Source of the DNA: Flavobacteriales bacterium
GTDB lineage: Bacteria; Bacteroidota; Bacteroidia; Flavobacteriales; UBA7430
Direction of reading: 5' to 3'
Assembly: GCA_022425195.1 (NCBI GenBank)
Contig: JAKMFX010000047.1
Location: forward strand, 1-37,151
Length of the DNA stretch: 37,151 nucleotides
Of this stretch, positions 9,339 through 16,762 are shown one piece after another (the first letter of the stretch is position 1; the number at the start of each line of letters is the position of its first letter). The translations under genes and the position numbers were made by a program. A model generated the notes under the pieces. The model saw only the letters and a list, made by a program, of their open reading frames with translations, searched no databases and was not told the DNA's origin.

Positions 9339-10412
9339 CTAAGCTCTCAGTCTTGGGTCTAGGAGGTAGTATATCATATCCGTGATGATGGTGATGATGA
9401 CAAAGCAAACAGAAAGGGTCAACACAGCTCCCATTACAAGAGGTAGGTCAAGATAGTTAAGTGCATGAACGATTTCCTTACCCAAGCCGTTCCATCCAAA
9501 AATATATTCCACAAACACAGCTCCAGCCAACATGGAAGCCAACCATCCTGACAGTGATGTGATCACGGGGTTAAGCGCATTGGGCAGCGCGTGAATGAAT
9601 AAGATTCGTAAAGAAGACAGCCCTTTGGCTTTAGCAGTTATGATATAGTCCTCATTTAAAGTATCCAAAAGTGAATTACGCGTCAATTGCGTAATCACAG
9701 CCAAAGGCCTAATGCCAAGGGTGATCGCTGGTAGAATCAAATTTCTCCAGGCGATGTAATCTCCACGACCATAATCGTCTACTTCATAAAGGCTACCTGT
9801 CATGGATAAACCCGTGTATTTTTGCCATTCAAAACCAAATAACCAGGCGATAATAATCGCTGAGAAAAATGAAGGTAAAGCCATACCTAACACGGATATG
9901 CTGGATAAAAAATGGTCGATAAATTTGTGTTTGTAGAGCGCGCTATACATACCGAGAATGATTCCTAAGAAAAGTGCCAAGGTGATGGCGCTTAATGCTA
10001 GGATAAATGTATTGGGTAAGGCGTCAGAAATAATTTCTGATACAGAAGTCCCCTTCCTAACAAATGATGTTCTGAGATAGGGTTGCTTCAAAACAAGCTG
10101 GAATTCCGAGAAATTTAATGAGGTGTATATGTGATAATCGTGATGCTTGGTATTTGAAAAATCCTTTTCTCCCCTAGAGTGGAATGATAATGGAGATAAA
10201 TCATTCAGATAAAGAACATATTGATCTGATAGGGGTTTATCAAATCCATATTTTTTCTGAATGTTCAAGCGAAGCTGTTCATCATCTCTCTGCCCGAGCA
10301 TCATGCGAGAAGGGTCACCAGGTAATATAGAGAACAGGCAGAACACTAAACTTGCTACTCCCCACAACACAAGTAGGCTGTAGGCAAATTTATATGCTAC
10401 AGATCTAAGCAA
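9339..10412 (-). CDS. DppB/OppB-type ABC transporter permease
   Basis: A 357-aa inner-membrane permease of a peptide/nickel-type ABC importer. The N-terminal helix is followed by the conserved 'ILPGDPSRMMLGQ' segment (29-41). There are about six membrane segments, and the cytoplasmic coupling (EAA) loop is 'DYIITAKAKGLSSLRILFIHALPNA' across about 255-279. The C-terminus 'YLLDPRLRA' is typical. A hydrophilic periplasmic insert (about 72-125) makes it longer than enterobacterial DppB. The partner permease, ATPases and binding protein are absent, so it either works with subunits encoded elsewhere or has another job. It starts 1 bp after the BT_3928-type gene, hence is co-transcribed with it. Confidence 0.9.
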   Translation of the reverse strand: MLRSVAYKFAYSLLVLWGVASLVFCLFSILPGDPSRMMLGQRDDEQLRLNIQKKYGFDKPLSDQYVLYLNDLSPLSFHSRGEKDFSNTKHHDYHIYTSLNFSEFQLVLKQPYLRTSFVRKGTSVSEIISDALPNTFILALSAITLALFLGIILGMYSALYKHKFIDHFLSSISVLGMALPSFFSAIIIAWLFGFEWQKYTGLSMTGSLYEVDDYGRGDYIAWRNLILPAITLGIRPLAVITQLTRNSLLDTLNEDYIITAKAKGLSSLRILFIHALPNALNPVITSLSGWLASMLAGAVFVEYIFGWNGLGKEIVHALNYLDLPLVMGAVLTLSVCFVIITIITDMIYYLLDPRLRA

Positions 10413-10413
10413 T

Positions 10414-11676
10414 TTATGGTAAATAAAGTTGCACTAAATCTTCTGCAGACGGAAAGTCATTGTAATGAAACTTACCTACGATAGTACCTTCTTTAAGCCA
10501 AAGCATTCCGGGATTAGAACGAATGATGGTCTTTAAAGTCGTTTCATCTGTAAAGTAAAAAGGTACGGATAAGTCTAAATCGTCTTTTACCGCTTGCATT
10601 TGTGCTTCTGTCGTTGCTGACAATCCGGCAATGGTAACATTTTCAACCGACAAAGCACGAGCAAGTACATTGACCTTTTCAAGAGCGGCTTGATTCGATT
10701 TCGTCAAGTCATAAGTGACAAATAAAACCGCATTCGCTGATGACAGTACACTATCCGTTATATCACCTATAAGGTCTGATTCTATTGAAAAGTCATGTAT
10801 GGGTGGGTAGTCTCCTTCGATCACAAGTTTGGTTTCGCGATCTACAAATTTAGCGCCTGCAATTTCCCAAGGTTTGTCAGAGGTCGCATAGTCGTTAACC
10901 ACGCCATTAACTTCGTATTTCCACACATCTTCATAAACATCAGCTTGAGCGCCTTCAGGAAGCGTCATCCCTTCAGGAATGCTTTTGCCCAATGCATAAG
11001 GCCTGTAGTCTTTTACAGGGAGATGAGAATAAGTATGGTAAGTAAATGCAAAGCAGGTGATGAAGGTTAATGTCGCTAGGGACCATTCTCTTCGTTCAGG
11101 CAGAAGGAATCGATTGACCAATCTGACCAGTAAAAAGAGAACCAAGGTGAAATAAACAGGAAACAACCAATCTAACATGAAATAGGAAAATAAACCTACC
11201 ATCAGTAAAGCCACCGGTAAAATTCTCCAATTTTCTTTATTGGATTGATAATTCACCTTATTCCGAAAAGCGAAAATGATGAAAATCAAAATACTCAAAA
11301 CCACATCTTTGGCGAAGGATTCCCATGGTGTTAGTTTGATGGCGTCACCAAAACATCCACAATCAGTTACTTTGTTAAAGTAGGCTGAGTAAAAAGTCAG
11401 GGCATCAAAAAATAGAATCATTAGTAATAAGGACCATACAGTAAGTCGCATCTTCGCCCCCACAAGAACAGATAAACCCAACATGATTTCAGCAATACAT
11501 ATAAATACCGCTAAAGGATAGGTGTAGTCCAGAAGAAAAGGAATGTCCAGGACATCAGCAGCAAAATAGTCATTGAGTTTGAATGAAAAGCCTACAGCAT
11601 CGTTGGCTTTGATCAATCCCGACACTATAAATAGTGCGCCAACAATGGTACGTGAAAAGTCGTTAAGTTTATTCAT
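10414..11676 (-). CDS. BT_3928-type membrane protein: DoxX/MauE domain plus thioredoxin-like C-terminus
   Basis: A 420-aa protein. The first ~145 residues are a four-helix DoxX/MauE-like domain with the diagnostic 'DCGCFGD' (C106, C108) before 'AIKLTPWESF'. Further membrane helices follow to about residue 215. The C-terminal ~140 residues are soluble and thioredoxin-like in layout ('ANAVLFVTYDL', 'GMLWLKEGTIVGKFHYNDFP') but lack a CxxC pair, so the domain is probably not redox-active. The gene lies between DUF1599 and a permease with 1-bp gaps. DUF1599-DoxX next to folP is a familiar Bacteroidota arrangement, usually followed by tpiA; here a permease takes that place. The molecular function is unknown. 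Confidence 0.85.
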   Translation of the reverse strand: MNKLNDFSRTIVGALFIVSGLIKANDAVGFSFKLNDYFAADVLDIPFLLDYTYPLAVFICIAEIMLGLSVLVGAKMRLTVWSLLLMILFFDALTFYSAYFNKVTDCGCFGDAIKLTPWESFAKDVVLSILIFIIFAFRNKVNYQSNKENWRILPVALLMVGLFSYFMLDWLFPVYFTLVLFLLVRLVNRFLLPERREWSLATLTFITCFAFTYHTYSHLPVKDYRPYALGKSIPEGMTLPEGAQADVYEDVWKYEVNGVVNDYATSDKPWEIAGAKFVDRETKLVIEGDYPPIHDFSIESDLIGDITDSVLSSANAVLFVTYDLTKSNQAALEKVNVLARALSVENVTIAGLSATTEAQMQAVKDDLDLSVPFYFTDETTLKTIIRSNPGMLWLKEGTIVGKFHYNDFPSAEDLVQLYLP

Positions 11677-11677
11677 T

Positions 11678-12217
11678 TTATTCTAATTCTAGATGGATTA
11701 ATGCAAAGATCGCATAATTAACCATGTCAAAATAATTTGCGTCAATTCCTTCGCTAACAAGGGTCTTTCCTTGGTTATCTTCAATTTGTTTGACGCGAAG
11801 TAATTTCTGTAAGATAAGATCTGTCAGAGAGCTTACACGCATCTCTCGCCATGCTTCTCCATAATCGTGATTTTTCGCCTCCATCAATTCTTTAGAGCGT
11901 TGGGCGAAATCGTTATAGGCATGCATGGCTTCTTCGACGTTTAAATCTGCTTGATCTACCACCCCCCTATCCAATTGAATCAGGGCCATGATAGAATAGT
12001 TAAGGATACCGATGAACTCAGAAGCAATCCCCTCATCAATCTTCTGTACCCCCTTATTCTCAATACTCCTTATGCGCTGCGCTTTTATAAAGATTTGATC
12101 TGTTAAAGAAGTCAGACGCAAAATGCGCCATGCACTTCCATAATCCTTCATTTTTTTCTCAAAAAGAGAAGTACTTCTTTTTAAAATTTGATCGTATTGT
12201 TCGGAGGTTTTACCCAT
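11678..12217 (-). CDS. DUF1599 (nucleotide-modification-associated domain 1) protein
   Basis: A 179-aa protein made of two tandem copies of one ~85-residue helical unit: 'KKMKDYGSAWRILRLTSLTDQI...GILNYSIMALIQL' and 'AKNHDYGEAWREMRVSSLTDLI...DMVNYAIFALIHL'. The 'DYG.AWR..R..SLTD' motif in both halves defines DUF1599, a family suspected of acting on modified nucleotides; no reaction is proven. I place the start at the ATG at 12217 ('MGKTSEQYDQ'). The frame stays open to 12307, but that extension would run into the divergent folP gene and has no conserved content. It is first gene of an operon with the BT_3928-type gene. Confidence 0.88.
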   Translation of the reverse strand: MGKTSEQYDQILKRSTSLFEKKMKDYGSAWRILRLTSLTDQIFIKAQRIRSIENKGVQKIDEGIASEFIGILNYSIMALIQLDRGVVDQADLNVEEAMHAYNDFAQRSKELMEAKNHDYGEAWREMRVSSLTDLILQKLLRVKQIEDNQGKTLVSEGIDANYFDMVNYAIFALIHLELE

Positions 12218-12246
12218 TGTAAAGGAATCTGTAGGAGAATTATTTT

Positions 12247-12254
12247 TACTTTTG
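12247..12254 (+). promoter_or_regulatory. Possible -7 element for folP-cdaA
   Basis: TACTTTTG matches the Bacteroidota -7 box (TAnnTTTG) exactly and lies 40 bases before the proposed folP start. The nearest upstream TTG on the same strand (12217-12219) is 27 bases away, too far for the usual spacing, so only half of the promoter is supported. Confidence 0.3.
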
Positions 12255-12294
12255 ATGCTAAAGTAATGGTTTCTTGTTTTAAAAAAAATATTCT

Positions 12295-13125
12295 TTGAAA
12301 AGAACAATCAATTGTAAAGGCAAACTCATAGATCTAAGGACGCCCAAAGTCATGGGCATCTTAAATGTAACACCCGACTCTTTTTTTAATAAAAGTCGAG
12401 TTGCATCAGATGAAAAGATGCTTAATAAAGTAGCGTCTATGCTCAGTGATGGAGCAGCATTTATTGATATAGGCGCCTACTCCTCGAGACCGGGAGCTCC
12501 TTTTGTTACTGAATACGAAGAGCAAAGTCGATTATTCCCTGTCCTTAAGCTTGTTCTTAATGAGTTTCCAGATGTGCTCATTTCTGTGGACACCTTTAGG
12601 TCAAAAGTAGCGTCCTCGGCAATCGACATGGGTGCTGCAATCATTAACGACATTTCTGCTGGAGATATGGATGCAGGTATGTTCGATGTGATTGCAGAAC
12701 AACAAGTACCTTACATCATGATGCACAAAAGGGGAACACCGCAGACCATGAATTCGCTTAACAATTATAAGGATCTGATTCTTGACATCACCGATGAACT
12801 TCAGTTAAAAATCAATCGACTTGAAAAAAAAGGCGTAAACGATATTATTGTAGACCCTGGCCTTGGCTTTGCCAAGGATACAAAGCAGAATTATGAGATC
12901 ATCAAGAAATTAAAATCTTTTGAAATCCTAGGCCACCCCATCCTTATTGGAGCGTCACGGAAATCAATGATTTACAAAGTATTAGAATGTGCTCCAGATG
13001 AAGCTTTAAATGGATCAACAGTGGTTCACACAGCAAGCTTACTCGGAGGTGCATCCATTTTAAGGGTCCACGATGTCAAAGAAGCTGTAGAAGCAGTAAA
13101 AATTACTAACTTGTTGAAAAAATAA
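12295..13125 (+). CDS. folP: Dihydropteroate synthase
   Basis: A 276-aa TIM-barrel enzyme joining p-aminobenzoate to 6-hydroxymethyl-dihydropterin pyrophosphate in folate synthesis. It has both family signatures: 'GILNVTPDSF' (21-30) and 'DPGLGFAK' (187-194). It also has 'SVDT' (97-100), 'NDISAG' (118-123), 'MMHKRGTP' (142-149) and the pterin/phosphate-binding 'GASRKS' (219-224). The start is unusual: the frame has a stop at 12280-12282 and no ATG before codon 20, which would cut the first strand, so a TTG at 12295 is the best start. Four bases separate its stop from the GTG of cdaA, so they form an operon, a pairing common in Bacteroidota. Confidence 0.93.
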   Translation: MKRTINCKGKLIDLRTPKVMGILNVTPDSFFNKSRVASDEKMLNKVASMLSDGAAFIDIGAYSSRPGAPFVTEYEEQSRLFPVLKLVLNEFPDVLISVDTFRSKVASSAIDMGAAIINDISAGDMDAGMFDVIAEQQVPYIMMHKRGTPQTMNSLNNYKDLILDITDELQLKINRLEKKGVNDIIVDPGLGFAKDTKQNYEIIKKLKSFEILGHPILIGASRKSMIYKVLECAPDEALNGSTVVHTASLLGGASILRVHDVKEAVEAVKITNLLKK

Positions 13126-13129
13126 AACA

Positions 13130-13906
13130 GTGGGTTTTCTTGACTTAGATATTTTTGATTTTTTAGACATTTTGCTGGTTACAGCACTTTTATTCCAGTT
13201 GTATAAATTGGTAAAAGGTACGGTGGCCATTAAAATTTTCCTTGGATTGGCTTTCACCTATTTGTTTTGGAAATTGGTTGGAGCCCTACAAATGGATCTA
13301 CTCAGTGAAATTTTGGGACAATTCATTGGTGTGGGGGTCCTTGCGATCATCATTGTTTTCCAACAAGAAGTCCGCAAGTTCTTACTGATGATTGGTACGA
13401 CAAGTTTCCAAAATCGTAAAAACTTCCTAAAGCACTTATTGAAACCTGAAAATAAACTTAGCCTGAATATTAAAGATTTGATACTTGCATGCTTAAGTAT
13501 GTCAGACACAAAAACAGGAGCCTTAATCATCATCACGAGAAATACCGAACTGGGTTCCTATGAGCGAACTGGAGAAAGGATGAATGCTCAGTTAAGTAAA
13601 TCCTTATTAGAGAGCATATTCTTCAAGAACAGCCCCCTACATGATGGCGCAGTTATATTAAGTAAAAATAGCATCACTGCAGCTCGGTGTGTCCTTCCCG
13701 TGTCCGAACTGGTCTCTCTACCCGTACACATGGGCTTGAGACACCGAGCAGCCGCTAGTCTGACCGAAATGACTGATGCCTTAGCCATTACTGTATCTGA
13801 AGAAACGGGTAAAATTTCTTATCTAAAGCAAGGTCGACTGAGTGAAAATGTGAATTCAGAAGATTTAGAAAAATTCCTAAAGAGAGACCTAAAAAACAAT
13901 GGCTAA
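13130..13906 (+). CDS. cdaA: Diadenylate cyclase CdaA (c-di-AMP synthase)
   Basis: A 258-aa membrane enzyme that condenses two ATP into cyclic di-AMP. Three hydrophobic helices lie within about residues 12-90. The DAC catalytic domain follows with 'NSPLHDGAVIL' (DGA, 172-174) and 'GLRHRAAASL' (RHRAA, 204-208), the two defining motifs. It begins with GTG four bases after folP. Its TAA overlaps the TAG of convergent pdxH, leaving no room for a terminator. No CdaR-type regulator (YbbR) or GlmM gene is adjacent, unlike the Firmicutes cluster. c-di-AMP usually controls potassium and osmotic balance and cell-wall stress. Confidence 0.95.
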   Translation: MGFLDLDIFDFLDILLVTALLFQLYKLVKGTVAIKIFLGLAFTYLFWKLVGALQMDLLSEILGQFIGVGVLAIIIVFQQEVRKFLLMIGTTSFQNRKNFLKHLLKPENKLSLNIKDLILACLSMSDTKTGALIIITRNTELGSYERTGERMNAQLSKSLLESIFFKNSPLHDGAVILSKNSITAARCVLPVSELVSLPVHMGLRHRAAASLTEMTDALAITVSEETGKISYLKQGRLSENVNSEDLEKFLKRDLKNNG

Positions 13907-14544
13907 GGTGCCAAACGATTAATTTCCCAAGTATCATTTACTTTCTCGTATAAGAAACGATCGTGTAAACGAGAAGACCTACCCTGCCAAAACTCTATTT
14001 TATGGGGCACCAGCAAATACCCTCCCCAATGTTCAGGCCTTACTATGGTGTTATTTTCATAGAGCTTGTTCAAGCGATCTACTTCCTCTGTAAGTTCTTC
14101 TCTGCGATTTACTTTCGAACTTTGATTGGAGGCTATGGCTGATATTTTACTTCCTTGAGGTCTAGAATCAAAATAGTCATCTGAAGCCTTTGGGTCTAAT
14201 TTCTCAACACATCCATTGATGCGAATTTGCTGTTCCAGTTCAGGCCAGAAAAAAGTCATGGATGCATTCGGGTTTTGCATCAATTCTTTTCCCTTTGAGC
14301 TGTTGTAATTTGTGAAAAACCTAAACCCAAGTGCATCTACGCCTTTTAGTAAGACAACTCTGGCGCTTGGAAATCCATCATGGGAAACTGTTGAAAGTAT
14401 TAAAGCATTGGGCTCTTTTACCTCAGAATCTATGGCTTGCCCAAACCATTCATTAAATTGATCTATAGGGTTCGAGGCCAAATCACTTTTCATCAAAACA
14501 TCTTTGACATAATCTTTCCTAAGATCCGCTATATTTCTTTTCAT
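13903..14544 (-). CDS. pdxH: Pyridoxamine 5'-phosphate oxidase
   Basis: A 213-aa FMN-dependent oxidase forming pyridoxal 5'-phosphate from PNP or PMP. The FMN-binding split-barrel shows 'RVVLLKGVD', 'FFTNYNSSKGKEL' and 'MTFFWPELEQQIRINGCVEKL'. The substrate-binding end has 'RPEHWGGYLLVPHKIEFWQG' and 'SRLHDR', and the protein ends 'WEINRLAP' as in the family. I start at 14544 ('MKRNIADLRKDY'), which gives the normal length and leaves a -7-like box upstream; the open frame to 14595 adds 17 unconserved residues. Its stop codon overlaps that of cdaA. PLP made here serves enzymes such as the nearby class IV aminotransferase, although no operon links them. Confidence 0.94.
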   Translation of the reverse strand: MKRNIADLRKDYVKDVLMKSDLASNPIDQFNEWFGQAIDSEVKEPNALILSTVSHDGFPSARVVLLKGVDALGFRFFTNYNSSKGKELMQNPNASMTFFWPELEQQIRINGCVEKLDPKASDDYFDSRPQGSKISAIASNQSSKVNRREELTEEVDRLNKLYENNTIVRPEHWGGYLLVPHKIEFWQGRSSRLHDRFLYEKVNDTWEINRLAP

Positions 14545-14560
14545 ATTAATCTGTTTACTA

Positions 14561-14568
14561 CAAAAATA
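14561..14568 (-). promoter_or_regulatory. -7-like box before pdxH
   Basis: TATTTTTG on the minus strand matches TAnnTTTG and ends 16 bases before the ATG at 14544. No TTG lies at the expected distance. Its position supports the shorter pdxH start. Confidence 0.3.
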
Positions 14569-14578
14569 CTCATAGAAT

Positions 14579-14609
14579 TTGGATAAAGCGATCATAAAGC
14601 CTAGATTTA
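14579..14609 (+). promoter_or_regulatory. Possible promoter of the YqgE/AlgH gene
   Basis: TTG (14579-14581), a 20-base spacer and TAGATTTA (14602-14609, 7 of 8 to the -7 consensus), ending 24 bases before the ATG. It is back to back with the pdxH promoter region. Confidence 0.35.
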
Positions 14610-14633
14610 TAATTCACCAGTCCATTAAAATAC

Positions 14634-15194
14634 ATGGGAATTTCTAATAAGTCGAGCTTAAAAAAAGGAAATGTATTAATTTCTAGACCCCTCCTTAACG
14701 ATGATTATTTTCATAAATCAGTAGTGCTGCTAACAGATTATCATGAGGAGGTTGTGGGCTTTATCATCAACAAGCCCTCAAAGTTAAATCTTTGTGATCT
14801 AATTGCTGACTTTCCTGAATTCGATTCAAAAGTTTATTACGGAGGTCCAGTTGCCCCTGATAATTTATACTTCATTCATCGGGTTCCCGAAAAAATTGAA
14901 GGTAGTATTCCTATCGTTAATGACTTGTATTGGGGGGGAGATTTCGACCAGGTGAAATCACTCATTTTAAAAGGAGAATTGATGTCAGATGACATTCGTT
15001 TTTTTCTGGGTTATTCAGGTTGGGGATTAAATCAACTCGACGAAGAGATTAGTTCCAATGCATGGATCATTGACGAATTAGAGGGTTCACTATTTCATTG
15101 GGAAACCCCTGATTTATGGAAAAAGTGCATATCCAAAAAAGAATCGGATTTCGAAATATGGAAAGATGCACCTAAAGATATTCGACTTAATTAA
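14634..15194 (+). CDS. YqgE/AlgH family (UPF0301) protein
   Basis: A 186-aa cytoplasmic protein of a widespread family without an agreed biochemical function; in Pseudomonas AlgH is linked to alginate regulation. Recognised by 'KGNVLISRPLLNDDYFHKSV' near the N-terminus, then 'VVGFIINKPS', 'VYYGGPVAPDNLYFIHR' and 'RFFLGYSGWGLNQLDEEI'. Full family length. Pdx oxidase, YqgE and class IV aminotransferase genes are often neighbours in Bacteroidota. It is divergent from pdxH, and its TAA overlaps the convergent aminotransferase stop by 3 bases. Confidence 0.92.
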   Translation: MGISNKSSLKKGNVLISRPLLNDDYFHKSVVLLTDYHEEVVGFIINKPSKLNLCDLIADFPEFDSKVYYGGPVAPDNLYFIHRVPEKIEGSIPIVNDLYWGGDFDQVKSLILKGELMSDDIRFFLGYSGWGLNQLDEEISSNAWIIDELEGSLFHWETPDLWKKCISKKESDFEIWKDAPKDIRLN

Positions 15195-16030
15195 GCTTTT
15201 GTTTGCGCTAAAAATTTACTGAATAGATCTTCAATGATTTTACTTCCGTATGCCTTATTTTTATAATTAGAAACCCATTGAATCCCCTTAACTGAATTGG
15301 TGATGAATACTTCATCTGCCGTAATAAGCTCGAAAGGTTTCATGTCTTTTTCTACCAAAGAGTAGCCCCAAGAGCTCCCATTTTCTAAAATGTTTTTCCG
15401 AATAACTCCGTCTACACATCCTGAATCTATAGGGGGAGTATATATCGTCTTTTCAGAGACAACAAATAGATTTGATGCAGTTGTTTCACATAAATTGGAT
15501 TCCGAATTCAAAATAATTGATTCGTTTAAGTCATTTTCTTTAGCATAGATCGAGGATAATACACTTATCATAGAATTACCCCCTTTAAAATTTGAAAGGG
15601 CTTGTTTGGGCTTTAAATGATCATAAAAAACATCTAGAACCAAGCCCTTTGCATTCAATTCGTAAGCGTGAGTGTCGGCTTCTGTAACTTCTACTAGAAA
15701 TTTAAAGGTATTGTTGGTAGGCAAATAAAGGCCTCCGTCAACTCTATGAATACTCAAACGAACTCGAGCAGATGAAGATTTAAGATCAGACGCTTCAAGA
15801 GTTTTTAAAATTTCTGCTTCTAAGAAATCCATATTTAAGTGATTGGGAATGTCCATTCTGAGAATGCAAGCCCCTCCCATCATTCTGAAATAATGATCTT
15901 CCCAAAACAACAGGCGCCCATTTTGATAACGAATGGTTTCGAAGATACGGTCTGCATAGAGGAAGGCTCTGTTGCCGGGCTTAAACAAATGCTGATCATC
16001 AGGGGTGAGTGTGCCGTTGTAATTAACCAT
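15191..16030 (-). CDS. Class IV aminotransferase (IlvE/PabC family)
   Basis: A 279-aa PLP enzyme of fold type IV. The N-terminal part carries 'GNRAFLYADRIFETIRYQNG', as in 4-amino-4-deoxychorismate lyase and branched-chain aminotransferases. The PLP lysine is K149 in 'LSNFKGGNSMISVL'. The cofactor glutamate is E182 in 'NLCETTASNLF', followed by 'YTPPIDSGCVDGVIRK', and the phosphate-binding end is 'EVFITNSVKGIQWV'. Sequence alone does not settle transaminase versus aminodeoxychorismate lyase; proximity to folP makes the lyase (PabC) role attractive but unproved. The start overlaps the upstream phosphatase gene by 8 bases. Confidence 0.9.
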   Translation of the reverse strand: MVNYNGTLTPDDQHLFKPGNRAFLYADRIFETIRYQNGRLLFWEDHYFRMMGGACILRMDIPNHLNMDFLEAEILKTLEASDLKSSSARVRLSIHRVDGGLYLPTNNTFKFLVEVTEADTHAYELNAKGLVLDVFYDHLKPKQALSNFKGGNSMISVLSSIYAKENDLNESIILNSESNLCETTASNLFVVSEKTIYTPPIDSGCVDGVIRKNILENGSSWGYSLVEKDMKPFELITADEVFITNSVKGIQWVSNYKNKAYGSKIIEDLFSKFLAQTKA

Positions 16031-16505
16031 ACGGAAGATTTAGGTCATTTAAATTTGAATTTGCTTTTACCAGAAAGCCCTGAAGACCAACCTTATTGGC
16101 TGCATCTACATCTCTTTGACTGTCTCCTAACAAAAAAGAATCTTTTATAGATACATTGAAACGAGCTATGATTTTTTCAAGCATCAGTGAATCAGGTTTT
16201 CTACAGATACAGGACTCTAATGCGTCATGGTGAGGACAGTAGGCTATCGTAAGAAGGTTTAAGTCATGAGAATTGAACCAATTTAACAGATAGTCATTAA
16301 TGATAGCCACGTCCTTGTGCCCATAGGTTTGTTTTGAAATTCCACCTTGATTGGTAACAATGGCAAAAGAATAGCCCAATCGTTTCCAATGTGTCAGAGC
16401 TTTCTCCAGACCGTCATTCAAAATGAACTCATTCATAGAAAAAACATAAGTACCCATTTCTCGATTGATGATACCATCGCGATCTAAAAAAACGACTTTC
16501 TTCAT
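16023..16505 (-). CDS. HAD-IIIA phosphatase, GmhB-like
   Basis: A 160-aa HAD hydrolase close to D-glycero-D-manno-heptose 1,7-bisphosphate 7-phosphatase and histidinol-phosphatase. Motif I is 'FLDRDGIIN' (nucleophile D8, acid D10), motif II 'IVTNQGG' (T51), and motif IV 'LLGDSQRDVDAA' (D128, D132). A zinc loop is present: C90, H92, C99, C101 in 'YCPHHDALESCICRKP'. In the family the zinc loop marks the GmhB group, acting in heptose or nucleotide-sugar synthesis for surface glycans; the substrate here is inferred. Overlaps the aminotransferase by 8 bases. A TATTTTTG box at 16517-16510 ends only 5 bases before the ATG, so a very short leader is possible. Confidence 0.88.
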   Translation of the reverse strand: MKKVVFLDRDGIINREMGTYVFSMNEFILNDGLEKALTHWKRLGYSFAIVTNQGGISKQTYGHKDVAIINDYLLNWFNSHDLNLLTIAYCPHHDALESCICRKPDSLMLEKIIARFNVSIKDSFLLGDSQRDVDAANKVGLQGFLVKANSNLNDLNLPYG

Positions 16506-16762
16506 AGCACAAAAATAGTTTTATTTTTTTGCAATCGTTCCATATCAATCACTGACATTCCTATGAATTCGTCAACTTAACCAATATCATTAATTACTGT
16601 ATTTATATTCAAATTCATAAATTCACATAAAAATACATACTAATATATCTTACTTATTTATTTAGTGTTTAATTTTTTTCAGACTGAAAATAGTGTTAAA
16701 TTCGCATGTAATTAATGATTAGAGTTCAATAATTTATATAAACCCAAAACGCCCCACATTAT
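16506..16762. other. A+T-rich divergent intergenic region
   Basis: 257 bp between the phosphatase gene (minus) and the NYN gene (plus). It holds a perfect 15-base inverted repeat, TTTTCAG-A-CTGAAAA (16676-16690), about 70 bp before the NYN start; this could be an operator or chance in A+T-rich sequence. No ORF or RNA gene is visible, and no full TTG/TAnnTTTG pair was found for the NYN gene. Confidence 0.4.

Noticed and set aside
12218-12307. Longer N-terminus for the DUF1599 protein
   Set aside because: It would overlap the divergent folP start and adds unconserved residues; the ATG at 12217 gives the usual family length.
14545-14595. Longer N-terminus for PdxH
   Set aside because: The 17 extra residues are not like the family, and a -7-like box lies inside this stretch.
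15839-16150. Plus-strand 103-codon open frame over the aminotransferase/phosphatase junction
   Set aside because: It lies antisense to two well-supported enzymes and has no family features.
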